Source of the DNA: Labia minor
Taxonomy: Eukaryota > Arthropoda > Insecta > Dermaptera > Spongiphoridae
NCBI GenBank assembly: GCA_963082975.1
Contig: OY720345.1
Coordinates: forward strand, 58,262,528 to 58,326,527
Reading direction: 5' to 3'
DNA length: 64,000 bases
Part shown: positions 45,538 through 57,180 of the stretch, piece by piece
Numbering within the stretch: the first letter of the stretch is position 1
Layout: the number at the start of each line of letters is the position of its first letter
Position numbers and translations under genes: made by a program
The notes under the pieces: model-generated
What the model was told of the DNA's origin: nothing
The model's database searches: none
Seen by the model: the letters and a program-made list of their open reading frames with translations, nothing else

Positions 45538-45919
45538 ATCAATTTGAGAAATGTAACTCATCCAGAAGTGGGTCATTACCTACCACATTTTGTTTTTTTT
45601 TCTCTAAACTGACCGTAAAAATAAAAATATATGTTTGATAGTTTTTCACATGATTAAAAATTGTATAAAACTGCTATATATAGAATTCCAGCTTGATTGA
45701 ATCCCTGAAAGTACCGAAATTAATTTGTTAACACTTCTGCAAATCACGCGCCAGCACGTAACGTCGCGCCATCAACAAAGAGTCAAACACGCGCTGGTTT
45801 AAATTATATATTTATTAATTTTAATTTATAATTTATAAATTAATTAAATTTAATTTAAATATAATAAATGTTAATTAATCCAATTCAATTTGCGAGATAG
45901 TCGAGTGGCGACACTCCAG
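45538..45919 (-). mobile_element. HINE-like family A, copy A2 (hairpin-end part missing)
   Basis: Inverse orientation relative to A1. It ends with GCGAGATAGTCGAGTGGCGA and CACTCCAG, the hairpin next to the subterminal repeat. The microsatellite and the opposite end are missing. Confidence 0.7.
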
Positions 45920-46166
45920 ATTTTTTATTTTTATTGTGGAAAAAACTTCAAAAGGTACCATTGAATACCGTCGTAAAATATATGAAAAAAGATGATTAGT
46001 TGCCTTTAAACATCTCCTTTAATAATTATTAATAGGGGCTGATAATGACTTGATATTCTTGGTTTTAGATAGATCTTCATTCAATTTACAGGACACACAA
46101 TCTGAAAAAGGCCCTGATCAGGTACCAAAATGTGACATTATGGTTAAAACCAAGATAAAAGTTTTT

Positions 46167-46446
46167 TAAAGGAATTTTGTGAATAATACCATATATTTAT
46201 ATTTATAAAAAAACCAAAATATTACACGACGTTTCGATTGCTCTTTCTGTAATTTTTCTATCAAACTCAAAAGAGCTACCTTTTGTCAAGTTAACAGAAA
46301 ACCCAAAGGCAAATTACTTAACCTTACACAATTGAAGGAAATTTTTCTGTTTCTGCAATCGAAACGTCGTATATTTTTTTTTGTTTTTTATTAAAATTGT
46401 AATAAAATACAAATATGTGGTATTATTTACAAAATCCTTTTATTAA
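46167..46446. mobile_element. foldback MITE, family E, copy 2
   Basis: The arms (AAAGGAATTTTGTGAATAAT near 46170 and the inverse ending near 46446) and the inner CAATCGAAACGTCGTATATT pair match the plan of copy 1 with a longer centre. Sequence similarity to copy 1 is visible in the arms (TATGTGGT, TTACAAA). Confidence 0.75.
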
Positions 46447-46899
46447 TAAACATAATCACCAACGTTTAATAATTTGATATTTATTAATAAAAGTTTTTTA
46501 TTTCTTACTTCCACTTCCTATTGGATTTTTTTGATGATTTTTAGTCCTCTATTTATTAATTATATTTCATTTTATTTATTATTAATAAGCGGAAGATATA
46601 TTGTCTATTAATAATAAAAAAAAGCTTCTAAACGAAATTTAATATAAATTGCAATATAAAGTTTTTTTTTCATAGGATTAACTTGAATAGAAAATGAAAA
46701 ACTTTTGCACCTTGAGTGAGAGAGAGAGTGAGATGAGTTTTTGAGTTAATTTTACCTTTACTTCGTCGCTCTTGTTTTAAGTATAAACTTCCCATCTATT
46801 TTTTCCACATTGTTTTAATATCGTCTCGCAAAATATATTATAAATATCACTTCCTGCACCGTTTAATTTCATTAATTTTTTTAAATTTCTATTTTACTT
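46447..46899. other. AT-rich sequence, nothing recognised
   Basis: A (GA)n patch lies near 46716-46734. No gene seen. Confidence 0.5.
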
Positions 46900-48180
46900 A
46901 TAAAAGGTATTTTAATTTGATTATGATTTTATAAGGATCGATCCTTTCAGAATATTTATTAACGCTCCATTTAATTGAGTAACTCATCCACCTGAACATA
47001 ACATAGACAAGCACACATTCGAACCAATAGTCGAGTAAAATGAATGAATTTTGAACCTCCACATTTCGCTCCTGGTGATATTTCAAAAAACACCATACAC
47101 GGCACAATGGAAGATCACCGTATGAAGAAAATCTAGAAATCAAATTTAATAAAAAATTATTATAAGAAATTTTAATTGTAGAAGTAAGAGCCACCTTAGA
47201 TTTTATCTCGGAAGGAGATAAAGGTAAACTTTTAATAAACACAAATGGTTTATGATTAATTTGGAAGTGGTTAGATATAGCGTATTTCCAATTCTCCACA
47301 TAAACTCATTGATCGTTCTAGTCCCTATATCGGCTATATTTTCAGAAGAAGAAACATGATGCCAAGAATGAGGAAAGTCAAAATCATGTACGAATTGGAC
47401 TCTGTTGGATACAAAAGTCTTGTATTAATTTGAGGGGGATGTAACCCAATTTAATACAATTGTAGAGTCAGAGAATATATGGATATGCTTAACAGAAAAG
47501 TTAAAAGTAGGTAAATAAAACTTTAACGTCTTTATTAAAAGGCAGGCTGCAGACAGCTCTAATCTAGGCAAAGTTAAAACTTTGATGGGTGCTACCCTAA
47601 ATCTAGAAAATAAAATATAAGAAGACAAATATTTATTATCTTTATAAGAAACTATGTGAGCTACACAGCCGTAAGCTTTTTCACTAGCATCTGAATAAGC
47701 AAAAATTTTGTAGGAATTCGTCTCAGGGTGTAATATCCTACGAGGCAATACAAATTCTGAAATGAAATTTATATTATCTCTAAAATATTGCCACTTTTGT
47801 TGAAAAGTGGGGGGAACAACCGCGTTCCAATCAAATTTCAGCTTATATAAATCCTAAAATATAATTTTAAAGGATATTAAGCATGGGTTCAACCAGCCTA
47901 ATGGGTCAAAAATCCGAGCTAAATCCGAAAGAATAGATCGTTTAGTCATTCTTTTAGTGATCACTTCAGTATATTTGTATGAAAGTGTATCACTCAACGG
48001 ATCCCATTTTAATCCTAATATATGTGTTTCATTCCCAAAATTTAATACATTCAAATCAGAATGAAACACATCACAATTTTCAAGAGAATTTATAATAGAA
48101 ATGGAATTTGAAGACCATTTGTCTAATTTGAAAAACGACTCTTTAAAATATTTATTTAAAAGTTGAACCTTCTTCTCTTC
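46900..48180 (-). mobile_element. BEL/Pao retrotransposon fossil (pol part)
   Basis: On the minus strand an RT-connection region (HILGLKWDPLSDTLSYKYTE, LARIFDPLGWLNPCLI; about 47854-48175) is followed by the RNase H-like region (YKIFAYSDASEKAYGCVAHI, LPRLELSAACLLIKTLK; about 47425-47748). Less certain remnants extend toward 46900. The order fits BEL/Pao. No LTR, gag or clear integrase is attached. It is broken in a few places and looks moderately old. Confidence 0.8.
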
Positions 48181-48184
48181 TTAA

Positions 48185-48330
48185 TCTTTTTAATAGGCCT
48201 GTGGCGCCTGTTCTTTCCATATCTGGCTAAGCCGAAGCAAAGGATTGTATCCATCTCTTTTTAGGTCTTCCCCTGCTTCTTGTTCCTTGTGGACGATTAT
48301 CGCGAACGATCCTGGGTAGGTGGTAAAGCC
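48185..48330 (-). mobile_element. LINE 3' fragment
   Basis: The minus strand reads PQGTRSRGRPKKRWIQSFAS with an in-frame stop soon after, the basic C-terminal motif of a LINE ORF2. A similar TRSRGQPKKRWKDR ends the LINE at 55621-56884. It directly abuts the BEL/Pao fossil. Confidence 0.6.
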
Positions 48331-49815
48331 CAAAAGACTTTAACGAGATGAGGGATAGTCGGTTGACTACCAAAAGACTTCAATCGGGAGCTTGTGAAAT
48401 AGCCTGCGAAGGAAGGTTCCAAAGTTGCAGATTTGTTCCTTAATCCTTTCAATGTTGCAAAACCACGGATACTATAAGGGTCCTTGTATTGAAAAAGAGA
48501 CAGGTTTATTAGAATAAATGAAAGAGAGTGGTTTCAAAAAACGTTATAATTATAATATCTCTTTTAAATGAACAATAAATTACAATATTTTAATAAATAG
48601 AAAATGTATTAAGACAATATAAAAAGATTAAATTTTAAATTTAAATATTTTTAATTTTATAGTTTAATAAACCTCTATTAATAGAATAGAGATTATGAAA
48701 AATGAAAGAGTTTAAATTTAGCAATTGGATAGACTCAAATGCTATAAATATAATTAATTTTAACAAAAAAAAAAATTAATTATCAACAATAATATAATAA
48801 GTTATATGTTTACCTTAGCCACGGGTTTAATGGATAATTAAAGGGTAAAGAATAAAAGGCAATTTTATTTTAAGTTAGAAAAGTAAGAAATTTATTCGTG
48901 AGTTTTAAGATACAATTTATTCAATCATACAAAGGCCGAAAGGTAATGCACTGGAACACACTCCAGTCTGTTCTAAAAATATCTCTCGTCGCTCTAGTCT
49001 CGTGTTGCTGTGTTTTTTCTTTTATATCACCTGAATAAAAGGTAAGGAGAAAGGGGGGGAGAGGGATGAAATCAAGAAGGGTTTTTCCCGGACATATGTT
49101 GAAATTTCTCTTCAAAAGGGTCAGTGTTTGACAGCAATTGTAAACAATAAATTACACTGTTTTCTCTTGCAAAGAATATTTCCAAGTATATACATTTAAC
49201 AAGTGTACCTTTATAGTTTTCAATTGAATGACCCTCGCCAGGTGTTTTACCTGTTAAATGCTAAGAACCTTAATTTTAAGAAGGTTGATTTACATATTGT
49301 AAATTATGTCGAATCATAAATTTATTCTTAACTCTAATGTAATGTAAACACGTGGAGTTTGAATATAACTAATATATTAATAAAAACGGAATAATCTTTA
49401 AATTAAATTATTCGTTAAAAGATACACTTATAGAATTTTAAGTTTAGAATTAAAGAAAAAATAAAACTAATAAAGAGACAAAATTATTAGCTTTATTTTT
49501 TTTATGTAAGAAATTAAATAATATGATTAGATTTATTATATTAAATAAACTAAAAGGTCGAGAAAACCACGAAATAGAAAATATTATTTATTAAGAAAAC
49601 GAAATGATTTAAATAAAGCGAAGTTAAATGAGCGCTTTCAAAGTAGATGTTTTACAGACCTCAATCGTAGCGAGAAGGTGGAGGTGAAGCGTTTCGAGCT
49701 CCGGCAGACGTTCAAGTAGGAGAAAAAAAAGAGAGACACTTACAAACCTAAACACTTGTCATCAAGACTGCAGCGTTGTTTGGCGAAAATTAGAAGATTA
49801 GAAAGGAAATCTTTT
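48331..49815. other. AT-rich sequence with unassigned repeat-like patches
   Basis: GC-richer patches at 48331-48490 and 49620-49740 and a 64-codon minus frame at 48921-49115 show no domain. The base composition suggests old repeat or LTR sequence, but I cannot assign it. Confidence 0.4.
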
Positions 49816-50316
49816 TTATTTGACATTTGTCAAGTCAAACCACAAATATTCAAAAACAGGTCTTAACAGTAGGCGGCCAGAAGACATCCTTTCAACGTGA
49901 TCGGCCCAACATTTCCTTCGAGTGTCCACCCATTCTGCTACATCTTTGAGCTTGCTTCGTTCTCTAAGGTCCTTGTTCCGGATCTTGTCACGAATTGTTT
50001 TGCCATGTTGCGCTTGTTGGCACAGCTGGAAGTCAAAACCTATGGTAGTTACAAAATTTTCTATACACTTGGTGAACCGATTTCTGGCGTTTGCCATAAT
50101 TCTTACCAGCATAGCAGGCGTTATGTTGGCAATTTCTTCCTGGATGTTGTTCTTCAAATCTTGTATGGTCCTTGGTCGGTTTACATAAACTCGGGATTTC
50201 AAAAAACCCCATAGAAAAAAATCACAAGGGGCCAAATCGGGGGCTCGGGCCGGCCATTCCAAGTCGCCCCTAATTGAGATTATGCGCCCTGAGAAGTGTC
50301 CCATCAAAATGGCCAC
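49816..50316 (-). pseudogene. chimeric ORF: mariner-like transposase end fused to LINE C-terminus
   Basis: A single 166-codon frame starts in a Tc/mariner transposase (GDLEWPARAPDLAPCDFFLW, NRPRTIQDLKNNIQEEIANI) and, after about residue 95, continues as a LINE-type C-terminus (KLKDVAEWVDTRRKCWADHV, ERMSSGRLLLRPVFEY). The transposase normally ends soon after the CIEN motif, so a LINE fragment joined just there in frame. I see no sign that the chimera is expressed; it is probably fortuitous. Confidence 0.65.
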
Positions 50317-51225
50317 TGATGCTCTTGAAGTATGTGCCGTTGCACCGTCTTGTTGAAACTAAACGTCCCTTGAGTCCATCTCATCCAGTTATGAAAAAAA
50401 ATTCCTGTAACATATTTACATACCGGTCCGAATTCACTGTCACTTTGAATTAATTTTCCTCAAAGAACCAAGGACCAATAACTACACTGTGATTTTTGGT
50501 GAATGCAAAGGCCTTTGATGCAATTCTCGAGGATTGGTGTCAACCCAGTAGGGCATGATTTGTTTAGTGACGGATCCACACAAATGAAAATGGGCCTCAT
50601 TACTAAAAAAACTCAATAGCGTCCTCAGACACGACTTCCAGAAACACCTCACACGCGTTCCTCCGAGATTTGATCTCGCGTTCAGAAAGTTCCTGCACAA
50701 TCGCCATATTGAATGGATGAAAATGAAGATGATCATGGAGAATTCTCCTCACAGAACGATCGGAAAGTCCAAGGGCAGACGCATGTTTGCCGTAGTGATC
50801 GCAAAATTGAAGATCTCACTGACTCAATGTTATCAGGTGATCTGATGGGCCGAGGAACTCCAGTTCTAGGTCTTGTTACACTTGCAATTTTTATGTAATT
50901 TGTGATAATCTCTTACAGGCTAAGAGAGACTAAGAGGTTCTCACAGCCTGAGATCTTGAGGCCAAGGACGTAGAGTTAGGTAGGGTGATCAAGAAATTAA
51001 CAAAAATGTTGATGATTTCGCTTGAAGATATATCCTTCTTACATATCAATCTTTGCAATACTTAATTCGATTTGAGTCTTTTTTTTTTTGGTCTTCGGTG
51101 AGTTTCTGTGGTACATACCGCGAATTAACCTTCTTAAGGCTCAAAACTTCGGTCAAAATGCGGTATGCGGTTGTTTGAGGAATGCCTAATTCCATTTCAA
51201 TAATTTTCACCGACGATTTTTTGTC
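49985..51225 (-). mobile_element. Tc/mariner-type transposon relic
   Basis: Minus-strand pieces in order: N-terminal GIPQTTAYRILTEVLSLKKV (about 51090-51190), GVPRPIRSPDNIES and SDRSVRRILHDHLHFHPFNM (about 50715-50870), SFFSNEAHFHLCGSV with YWVDTNPRELHQRPLHSPKI (50482-50640), FQQDGATAHTSRASVA (about 50320-50360) and APDLAPCDFFLWG. The first catalytic position reads Asn in SNEAHFH where SDEAHFH is usual. The frame is broken several times and a 140-bp repeat interrupts the N-terminal part. Confidence 0.8.
50911..51051. repeat. 140-bp direct repeat, copy 1
   Basis: Starts CTTACAGGCTAAGAGAGACT and matches 51226-51366 almost exactly. The two copies enclose the transposase N-terminal piece at 51066-51225. 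Confidence 0.9.
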
Positions 51226-51366
51226 TCACAGGCTAAGAGAGACTAAGAGGTTCTCACAGCCTGAGATCTTGAGGCCAAGGACGTAGAGTTAGGTAGGGTG
51301 ATCAAGAAATTAACGAAAATGTTGATGATTTCGCTTGAAAATACATCCTTCTTACATATCAATCTG
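51226..51366. repeat. 140-bp direct repeat, copy 2
   Basis: Starts CTCACAGGCTAAGAGAGACT. It differs from copy 1 at only a few positions (for example AACGAAAATG against AACAAAAATG). Confidence 0.9.
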
Positions 51367-51397
51367 TTACACATTTTAATAAAATGTAATAACATTT

Positions 51398-51984
51398 CTA
51401 TATGTAAAAGAAGACTACATCTTTTGGCGAAATCATCACCAGGTAAGGAACAAAAGTCGATGGGGAAGAAAGGATCTGAAATGGAAGGAGAAGAGAGGAT
51501 ATTTGAGACATGGATGTGCTAGCGATAATACAATAAAATCTGTCCATCTCTTCGGTGATTATTTTTGTGAAATTATTTGAGGGATATTTTGACAAACATC
51601 CCTCATATTGCCGCAATTCTGTTAATTGATTAATGACATTACTGCTTTCCGCGGATGCGAAATTCTCACAGGAACGACATTCATTAATTAACAGTTCGCT
51701 TATAAAAGTACCCGCAACGTTGGCTCCTTTGCTTAGATTCAAATCAGGGTTTGCGGGAGTACCCAAGGGGATAAATAGGAGTGTTAAAGGAAAAGGTTTG
51801 ATAGGTTTTGGGTTGGGGAAGTTAATTGTGGGTTTAAGAGATTGCGGTAGGAAAAAAGGATACGTTCACCATTATCTTCATAATTCGTAACTAAACTGCT
51901 GTTTTCAGTATTTTGCAAAATAACAGTTTTAAAGGCTCCTCCAGGTAGAGAATTTGTAATACAATCTAAAAACTGCAAAATCAA
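51398..51984 (-). CDS. unrecognised coding-like region, possibly host exon(s)
   Basis: Two minus-strand frames lie in tandem. The first (51784-51984) reads LDCITNSLPGGAFKTVILQN and on, and is preceded at 51974 by TTTTTGATTTTGCAG, a good-looking splice acceptor. The second (51398-51766) reads GTPANPDLNLSKGANVAGTF, SELLINECRSCENFASAESS and LRQYEGCLSKYPSN, and stays open upstream into a proline-rich stretch. They are in different frames. Composition looks protein-like and contains paired cysteines, but I know no family. It could be an exon of an unknown gene or an old transposon fragment. Confidence 0.3.
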
Positions 51985-52133
51985 AAATTTATTTATATGT
52001 ACATATATTATATAAATTTATAATTAAAAATAATCATCAATAATAGTAAAATTATATTAATTATACTTACTCTAGGAACCATATTGATCGTAATTGGACG
52101 GCGTCAGCAGGCGTCAGATAATATTTACGATAT

Positions 52134-52485
52134 TTAAAACGATTTTTTGTTAATTTTGATGAATTCACGCACTTTTTCGATATTTTCTTTCGATAATCCG
52201 GTTCTGGGACGGCCTGATCTTTCGTCATCATCCAGCGTCTCTACCCGATTTGAATCGCCGGAATCACTCGTAAACTTGTGTACAGGATAGACAATCATCA
52301 CCATATGCATTTTGTAGCATTTGGTGCGTTTCAGTAAAAGTTTTATCAAGTTTAACACAAAAATCAATTGCCGCTCTTTGTTTGAAACTCATTTTCCGAC
52401 CTATGAACAAAACACACTGAAATTTGAAACTCAATAACTTTTGTTGTATGCATCCAAATGTCATGAAATTTATACCAGGTGTCAA
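52134..52485 (-). mobile_element. mariner transposase N-terminal fragment
   Basis: The minus strand reads SFKQRAAIDFCVKLDKTFTE, HQMLQNAYGDDCLSCTQVYE and, after a frame change, RVETLDDDERSGRPRTGLSK with ENIEKVREFI: the Mos1-type HTH region with its DDERSGRPxT linker. The catalytic domain is missing, and the copy ends near 52134. Confidence 0.8.
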
Positions 52486-52489
52486 TGAG

Positions 52490-52925
52490 GGGCTGAACCA
52501 TCTACGGGTAAAATATTACAACAGATGGTATTAGTGGTACTATTTTTTTTTTAAAGTTCGGTTTATTTTGGAATGGAAGGTGTATATATTCTCTCTTTTT
52601 ACAAATAAATACAATAAAGGGATCCAATTTCCGTGGGTCATTCAGAGTTTAAAGGTACCTTTTGTATTGGTTTTTGTGTTGACCCTTTGTATACAAGACA
52701 ATCGTAGACAAAATTTGCAGGTTTAAATTTACGATTTAAAATTAACAATTATTTAATAAAAAATTTTTTTTTTTCTTAAATATAATTGCAAATGTTTTGA
52801 CTATTTTCAAATTTGGACAATCATAAATATTTACCTGAAATAATTTTTTCAAAAAATTGACATTTCATTTTATAATTATAATTTACAATTTGGAATCACA
52901 ATTCATCACATCCTGCTTTTACCTT
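52490..52925. other. AT-rich sequence, nothing recognised
   Basis: No gene seen. Some of the first bases may belong to the mariner 5' end. Confidence 0.5.
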
Positions 52926-52927
52926 TA

Positions 52928-53653
52928 TTACTATCTCACTAGTATTGCGATCACGAAAATTTTCGATGTCGAGATTTTGATGTTTTTATACGTTTTGAAG
53001 GTCCCTGAGTCATTTTCACTAATAAGGTTGAGAAAAATGTCTGTGTGTATGTGTGTATGTAGACAAGATTATGCAAAAACGGTTTGAGCTAGAATAATGA
53101 AATTTGGTACACTGGCATTATTCAAAATTCGTAGATATCTATCAATTTTTGAGAAATCTAGCTCTTCTGGAAGAGTCATTACCTACCACGTTTTCATATT
53201 TTTTCTCTAAACTCACCGTAAAAATAAAAATATATATTTCATAGTTTTTCACATGATTAAAAATTGTATATAACTGCTATATATAGAATTTCAACTTGAT
53301 TGAATCGCTGAAAGTACCGGAATTAATTTTTAAACTCTGCAAATCATGCACGTCCTCTACTGACCGTAAATATTAAGATATATGTTTGATACTTTTTCAC
53401 ATGATTAAAAATTGTATAAATGATGTATATAAAATTTCAGTTTAATTGAATCGCTGAATGTACCGGGATTAATTTTTTAACACGTTGATTTGCAACCACG
53501 CGCCAGCACGTGACGTGCCATCAACAAAGAGTCAAACACGCGCTGGTTTAATATATATTTATTAATTTTAATTTAAATTTAATTTAAATATAATAATTAT
53601 GTGTTACTTAATCCAATTCAAATTTGTGAGATAGTCGAGTGGAGACACTCCAG
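52928..53653 (-). mobile_element. HINE-like family A, copy A3 (both ends present, internal duplication)
   Basis: Starts ACTATCTCACTAGTATTGCG and ends GAGATAGTCGAGTGGAGACA then CTCCAG, so both termini are present in inverse orientation to A1. A (GTAT/GTGT)n microsatellite lies at 53040-53062. An interior segment of about 150 bp (CCGTAAA...ATTGAATCGCTGAA) occurs twice, at about 53216-53345 and 53360-53480. Confidence 0.75.
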
Positions 53654-54816
53654 ATTTTTAAGTTTTTTTAGTTTTTTTTTAATTCTTATGGCACAAATTT
53701 TATGGTTAGATCACTTCGCCAATCGTTTAATAAAAATTCGAATATAATTCTCTTCAATTAAATTATATTTATGATTTAATATTAGTAGTATTATTAATTA
53801 AGTTGTTAATTTTTTATTATTAAATATAAGGTTAATATGATAAATAAAATTATTGTTATAGTAATTGGTTTTAAATGAAGTTGAAATACCATGCCAACGT
53901 AACGGTGTGAACTATGGAACCTATCTTAATATCTATTTAACAATCGAAGCGTATACGAACAGGTATTAAGGTAGGTATGACAGTACATATACTATAATAT
54001 AAATCAAAGTCTTTCCTAAATGCAGAAAAGTAATTAATATTTTTTTAAGATTCTACTTAATGGTATAATAAGAATAACATGTTTGAAAAAAATTATTGCT
54101 GTTAATGATTGTGTTAGCTTCAAGCCCTTTATAATGAAAATGTTTTCGTATAATATTTATTACTTTAGCTTAGTGTAGTGGAAAAAATTGAAATGCCATG
54201 TTTCGAACATTTGCCACATTCAATTAATTTTCTTTCTACCTCATTCAAAGTTTCATTCAAAAAAAAAAAAAAAAAAAAAACAACAAAAAAATAAATAAAA
54301 GCTAAAGCAAAAAAAAAATGGAAATATGGGGTTATCAGTTTGTTATAATATTTAAATAAATATTCCCTCTATTAAATAAAATTGCAATATTTATAAATTC
54401 CTTTGATGTATGTCTGTCAGGGAAAAAGAGTTTGGCAAAACAAAGTCAAAGGCAATGGAGAACAGACACACGTATAAAATTTAAATGAACTCCTTATCAA
54501 ATAAAGGTGCTCCAACAGAGGCTTTTAAAGTTCGGGGGATTTTATGAAAAAAAAATAAAGGAAAAAAAAAAAATCAGCCAAAGGGTGGAGACAAGAAAAG
54601 GAAGCTTCCGAACTTTTTTTTATTGGTACCGGAACGTGCCGGGCATCCGATATGACTATTATCAACGTACCATCCACCCTAAGACACCCCCTTAGCTATT
54701 TTTAGAAACGACCAAGCAACCACATCACTAATCAAGCTCTCTCCCAATCTCTAATTCTTGATCTATATCGCATCGTGAAATACTAGGACTCTCATTTACT
54801 TTTTCTTTAAAAAAAT
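53654..54816. other. AT-rich sequence, nothing recognised
   Basis: Homopolymer A-runs near 54260 and 54560 are the only marks. The 62-codon frame at 54507-54695 is lysine-rich and not recognised. Confidence 0.5.
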
Positions 54817-55163
54817 CTGGAGTGTCTCCACTCGACTCTCGCAAATTTGGATTGAATTAATTAACATATATTATATTTAAATTAAATTAAATTAATTAAA
54901 TTATAAATTAAAATTAATAAATAATATTTATTAAACCAGCGCGTTTTTGGCTCTTTGTTGATGAATCCAAATCACGTGCTGGCGCGTGATTACCATTCAA
55001 CGTGTTAAAAAATTATTTCCGGTACATTTAACGATTCAATCAAGCTGAAATTCTATATATATCAGTTTTATACAATTTTTAATCATGTGAAAAACTATCA
55101 AACATATTTATTTTTACGGTCAGATTAGAGGGCAAAAAATGAAAACGTGGTAGTTAAATGACC
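54817..55163 (+). mobile_element. HINE-like family A, copy A4 (truncated)
   Basis: Starts CTGGAGTGTCTCCACTCGAC like A1 and breaks off after AAAACGTGGTAGTTAAATGA, so the microsatellite and terminal hairpin end are missing. Confidence 0.75.
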
Positions 55164-55189
55164 CATTTACAAATAAAACATTGAAGCTG

Positions 55190-55620
55190 TTTGTTTTCTG
55201 GATGGATTAATAAATTTAAATTTGAAGTAGAGTTTGACTGGCATACTCAATTGGATGCTCAGTTTCTCCCTCCCCCTTTGAGTAAAATGGCTCCTAAAGC
55301 ATTGTTGCTGGCATCCAATCGGATAGTGAAGGGCTTCGAATCGTCCGCCTGAGTTAGAATAGGAGCAGTGACCAGTTTTTGTTTTAAGTCTTCAAATGCT
55401 TTATTCTCCTCATCCCCCCAATTCCATTTTACATTTTTCTTGGTCAATCGTGTGAGAAGAAAAGCAAGTTGAGAGAAATTTGGCATGAACCTCCGCTACT
55501 AGAATCGCAGAGACCTTTTCTCCGTCTATTTTTATTCCTTTTGGTGTAATCCAGTGGCCGAAATACTTTACCCGCTCACAAGCATATTTGCATTTTTCTT
55601 TATTTACCTTAAGTTTCTAT
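55190..55620 (-). mobile_element. Ty3/Gypsy retrotransposon fossil (RT/RNase H part)
   Basis: The minus strand carries the RT C-terminal and RNase H start region (ENKAFEDLKQKLVTAPILTQ, FTIRLDASNNALGAILLKGG). More remnants lie toward 55600. No gag, integrase or LTR is attached. A second partial copy of the same region is at 56886-57000. It is broken in at least two places and looks old. Confidence 0.75.
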
Positions 55621-56884
55621 ACAGAAGCTTTCCAAAACGAAAGTACAAAATATCTTTATGAGAAAAGGCTATGTGAAAGACTCAAAGAATTGGCAATAGA
55701 GTCAAATAGCACTTTGGATGATTTCTGGGGAGGGTTACAATTATGCATCACTAAAACGGCAGAGGAAGCTCTTGCGAAAACGAAGAGAAAAGCATATTTG
55801 GACTATCTTTCCAACCCATCTGAAGAAAAAAGAAGATTATACGTTATATTATACGCTAGCATTAGAAAAATAAAAGAAGGATATTGGGAAGGAGTCACGG
55901 CAGATATGGAACATGATATTTATGGAGCTCAGAAGAAAATATGGAAAGTGATAAAGAAAAATAGAAGAGAAATGAATGAATTGGTCCTTAATAACAAAAT
56001 TCCACTGGAGAAATGGGAGAGTTTCTTCCGTAACCTCTATTCAAACAATATCTACTTTAATGCCTAACCTGTAGAAACGACGTACCCTTATCCAAGGAAG
56101 AGATAACAAATGAAGTAAAAAATCTGAAAAATAGAAAATCCCCAGGCCCTGACGATGTTTCAAATGAGATGTTGAAGTATGGTAAGAACATGCTAGCCAT
56201 GAAACTTACTCAATTGTTCCAGAACATCTTGGAGCAATGCAAAATCCCTGAGTCCTGGAAAGAAAGCACGATAATACCGATATTTAAAAAAGGAAGCAAA
56301 GACGACCTTAATAACTATCGTGGCATAACACTACTAAATAATACCATAAAACTATTTACTAAAATCATTCTAAATAAACTGCTCAACTACATTAAGCAGA
56401 GAGAGGAACAACAAGGTTTTAGAAAGAATCGCTCAACAACGGACGCCATATTCATTATACGACAATTAGTTGAAAAGTCAATCGAATTCAACAACCCGGC
56501 ATTCCTTTGCTTCATAGACCTTAAAAAAGCTTTCGGCCGGGTAAGGCTAGAAGATATAGTGGATTGTCTAAGAGAGAGAGAAGTTCTTGAAAAGTTAGTT
56601 AGGATGATAATAGAGGTGAACACCAACACTACAGCCAAGATAAAAGTGAATAACCAAATATCGGAACTCATGCCACTATCAAGTGGGATAAGACAGGGCG
56701 ACTCCTTAAGCCCTATGCTTTTTAATCTCATTATGGACAAAATAATAGCAAACCTGTCACCGGAACTTGGCTATAAAATGGGAACACGTAGTAGAGGTCA
56801 ACCAAAGAAAAGGTGGAAAGACCGATAAGAATGCCTTCTCTTAGAAACAAACAGGCTGGAAGCCTAAAAGGAAGAAGAAGAAGT
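55621..56884 (+). mobile_element. LINE (RTE/CR1-like) with internal deletion
   Basis: Frames 55588-56067 and 56169-56828 encode the linker and RT (NRKSPGPDDVSNEMLKYG, NYRGITLLNNTIKLFTKIIL, QQGFRKNRSTTDAIFIIRQL, FIDLKKAFGRV, GIRQGDSLSPMLFNLIMD). One frame change lies near 56065. Motif A reads AFGRV where AFDRV is usual. At about 56775 the sequence jumps from GYKMG to TRSRGQPKKRWKDR, the C-terminal motif, so the YADD box and thumb are deleted. The 3' end is a short (GAA)n tail. Confidence 0.8.
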
Positions 56885-56885
56885 T

Positions 56886-57000
56886 TAAATACTCTGGCAT
56901 CCGATCGGATTATGAAGAACTTCGAATCGTCCTCCTAAGACAGAAAAGGAACAGTGACCAATTTTTGTTTTAAGTCTTCAAATGCTTTATTCTCCTCATC
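56886..57000 (-). mobile_element. Ty3/Gypsy fossil, second partial copy
   Basis: Matches about 55308-55425 at roughly 85-90 percent by eye. It is a short broken remnant of the same region. Confidence 0.6.
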
Positions 57001-57019
57001 CAACAGAAAATAATCTTTC

Positions 57020-57180
57020 TTTTTACAAATATAACATTGTAGTTCTTTGATTTCTGGATAGAAATCCACTCACCTGAATGTATCAGCATATGCTTATTTA
57101 AATCTCCTCTTTTTTTAAATGTCTTTTCACATATATTGAAAAGGTTTGTTTGCTGGATGGATTAATAAATTTGGGTGTGG
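57020..57180 (-). pseudogene. C2H2 zinc-finger gene relic
   Basis: The minus strand reads NICEKTFKKRGDLNKHMLIH followed by SGE, a C2H2 finger with its first cysteine region damaged by a small deletion. Upstream ATTAATCCATCC...AAACCTTTT corresponds to the HTGEKPF linker seen at 14886-14937. It is a decayed host-type finger. Confidence 0.55.
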
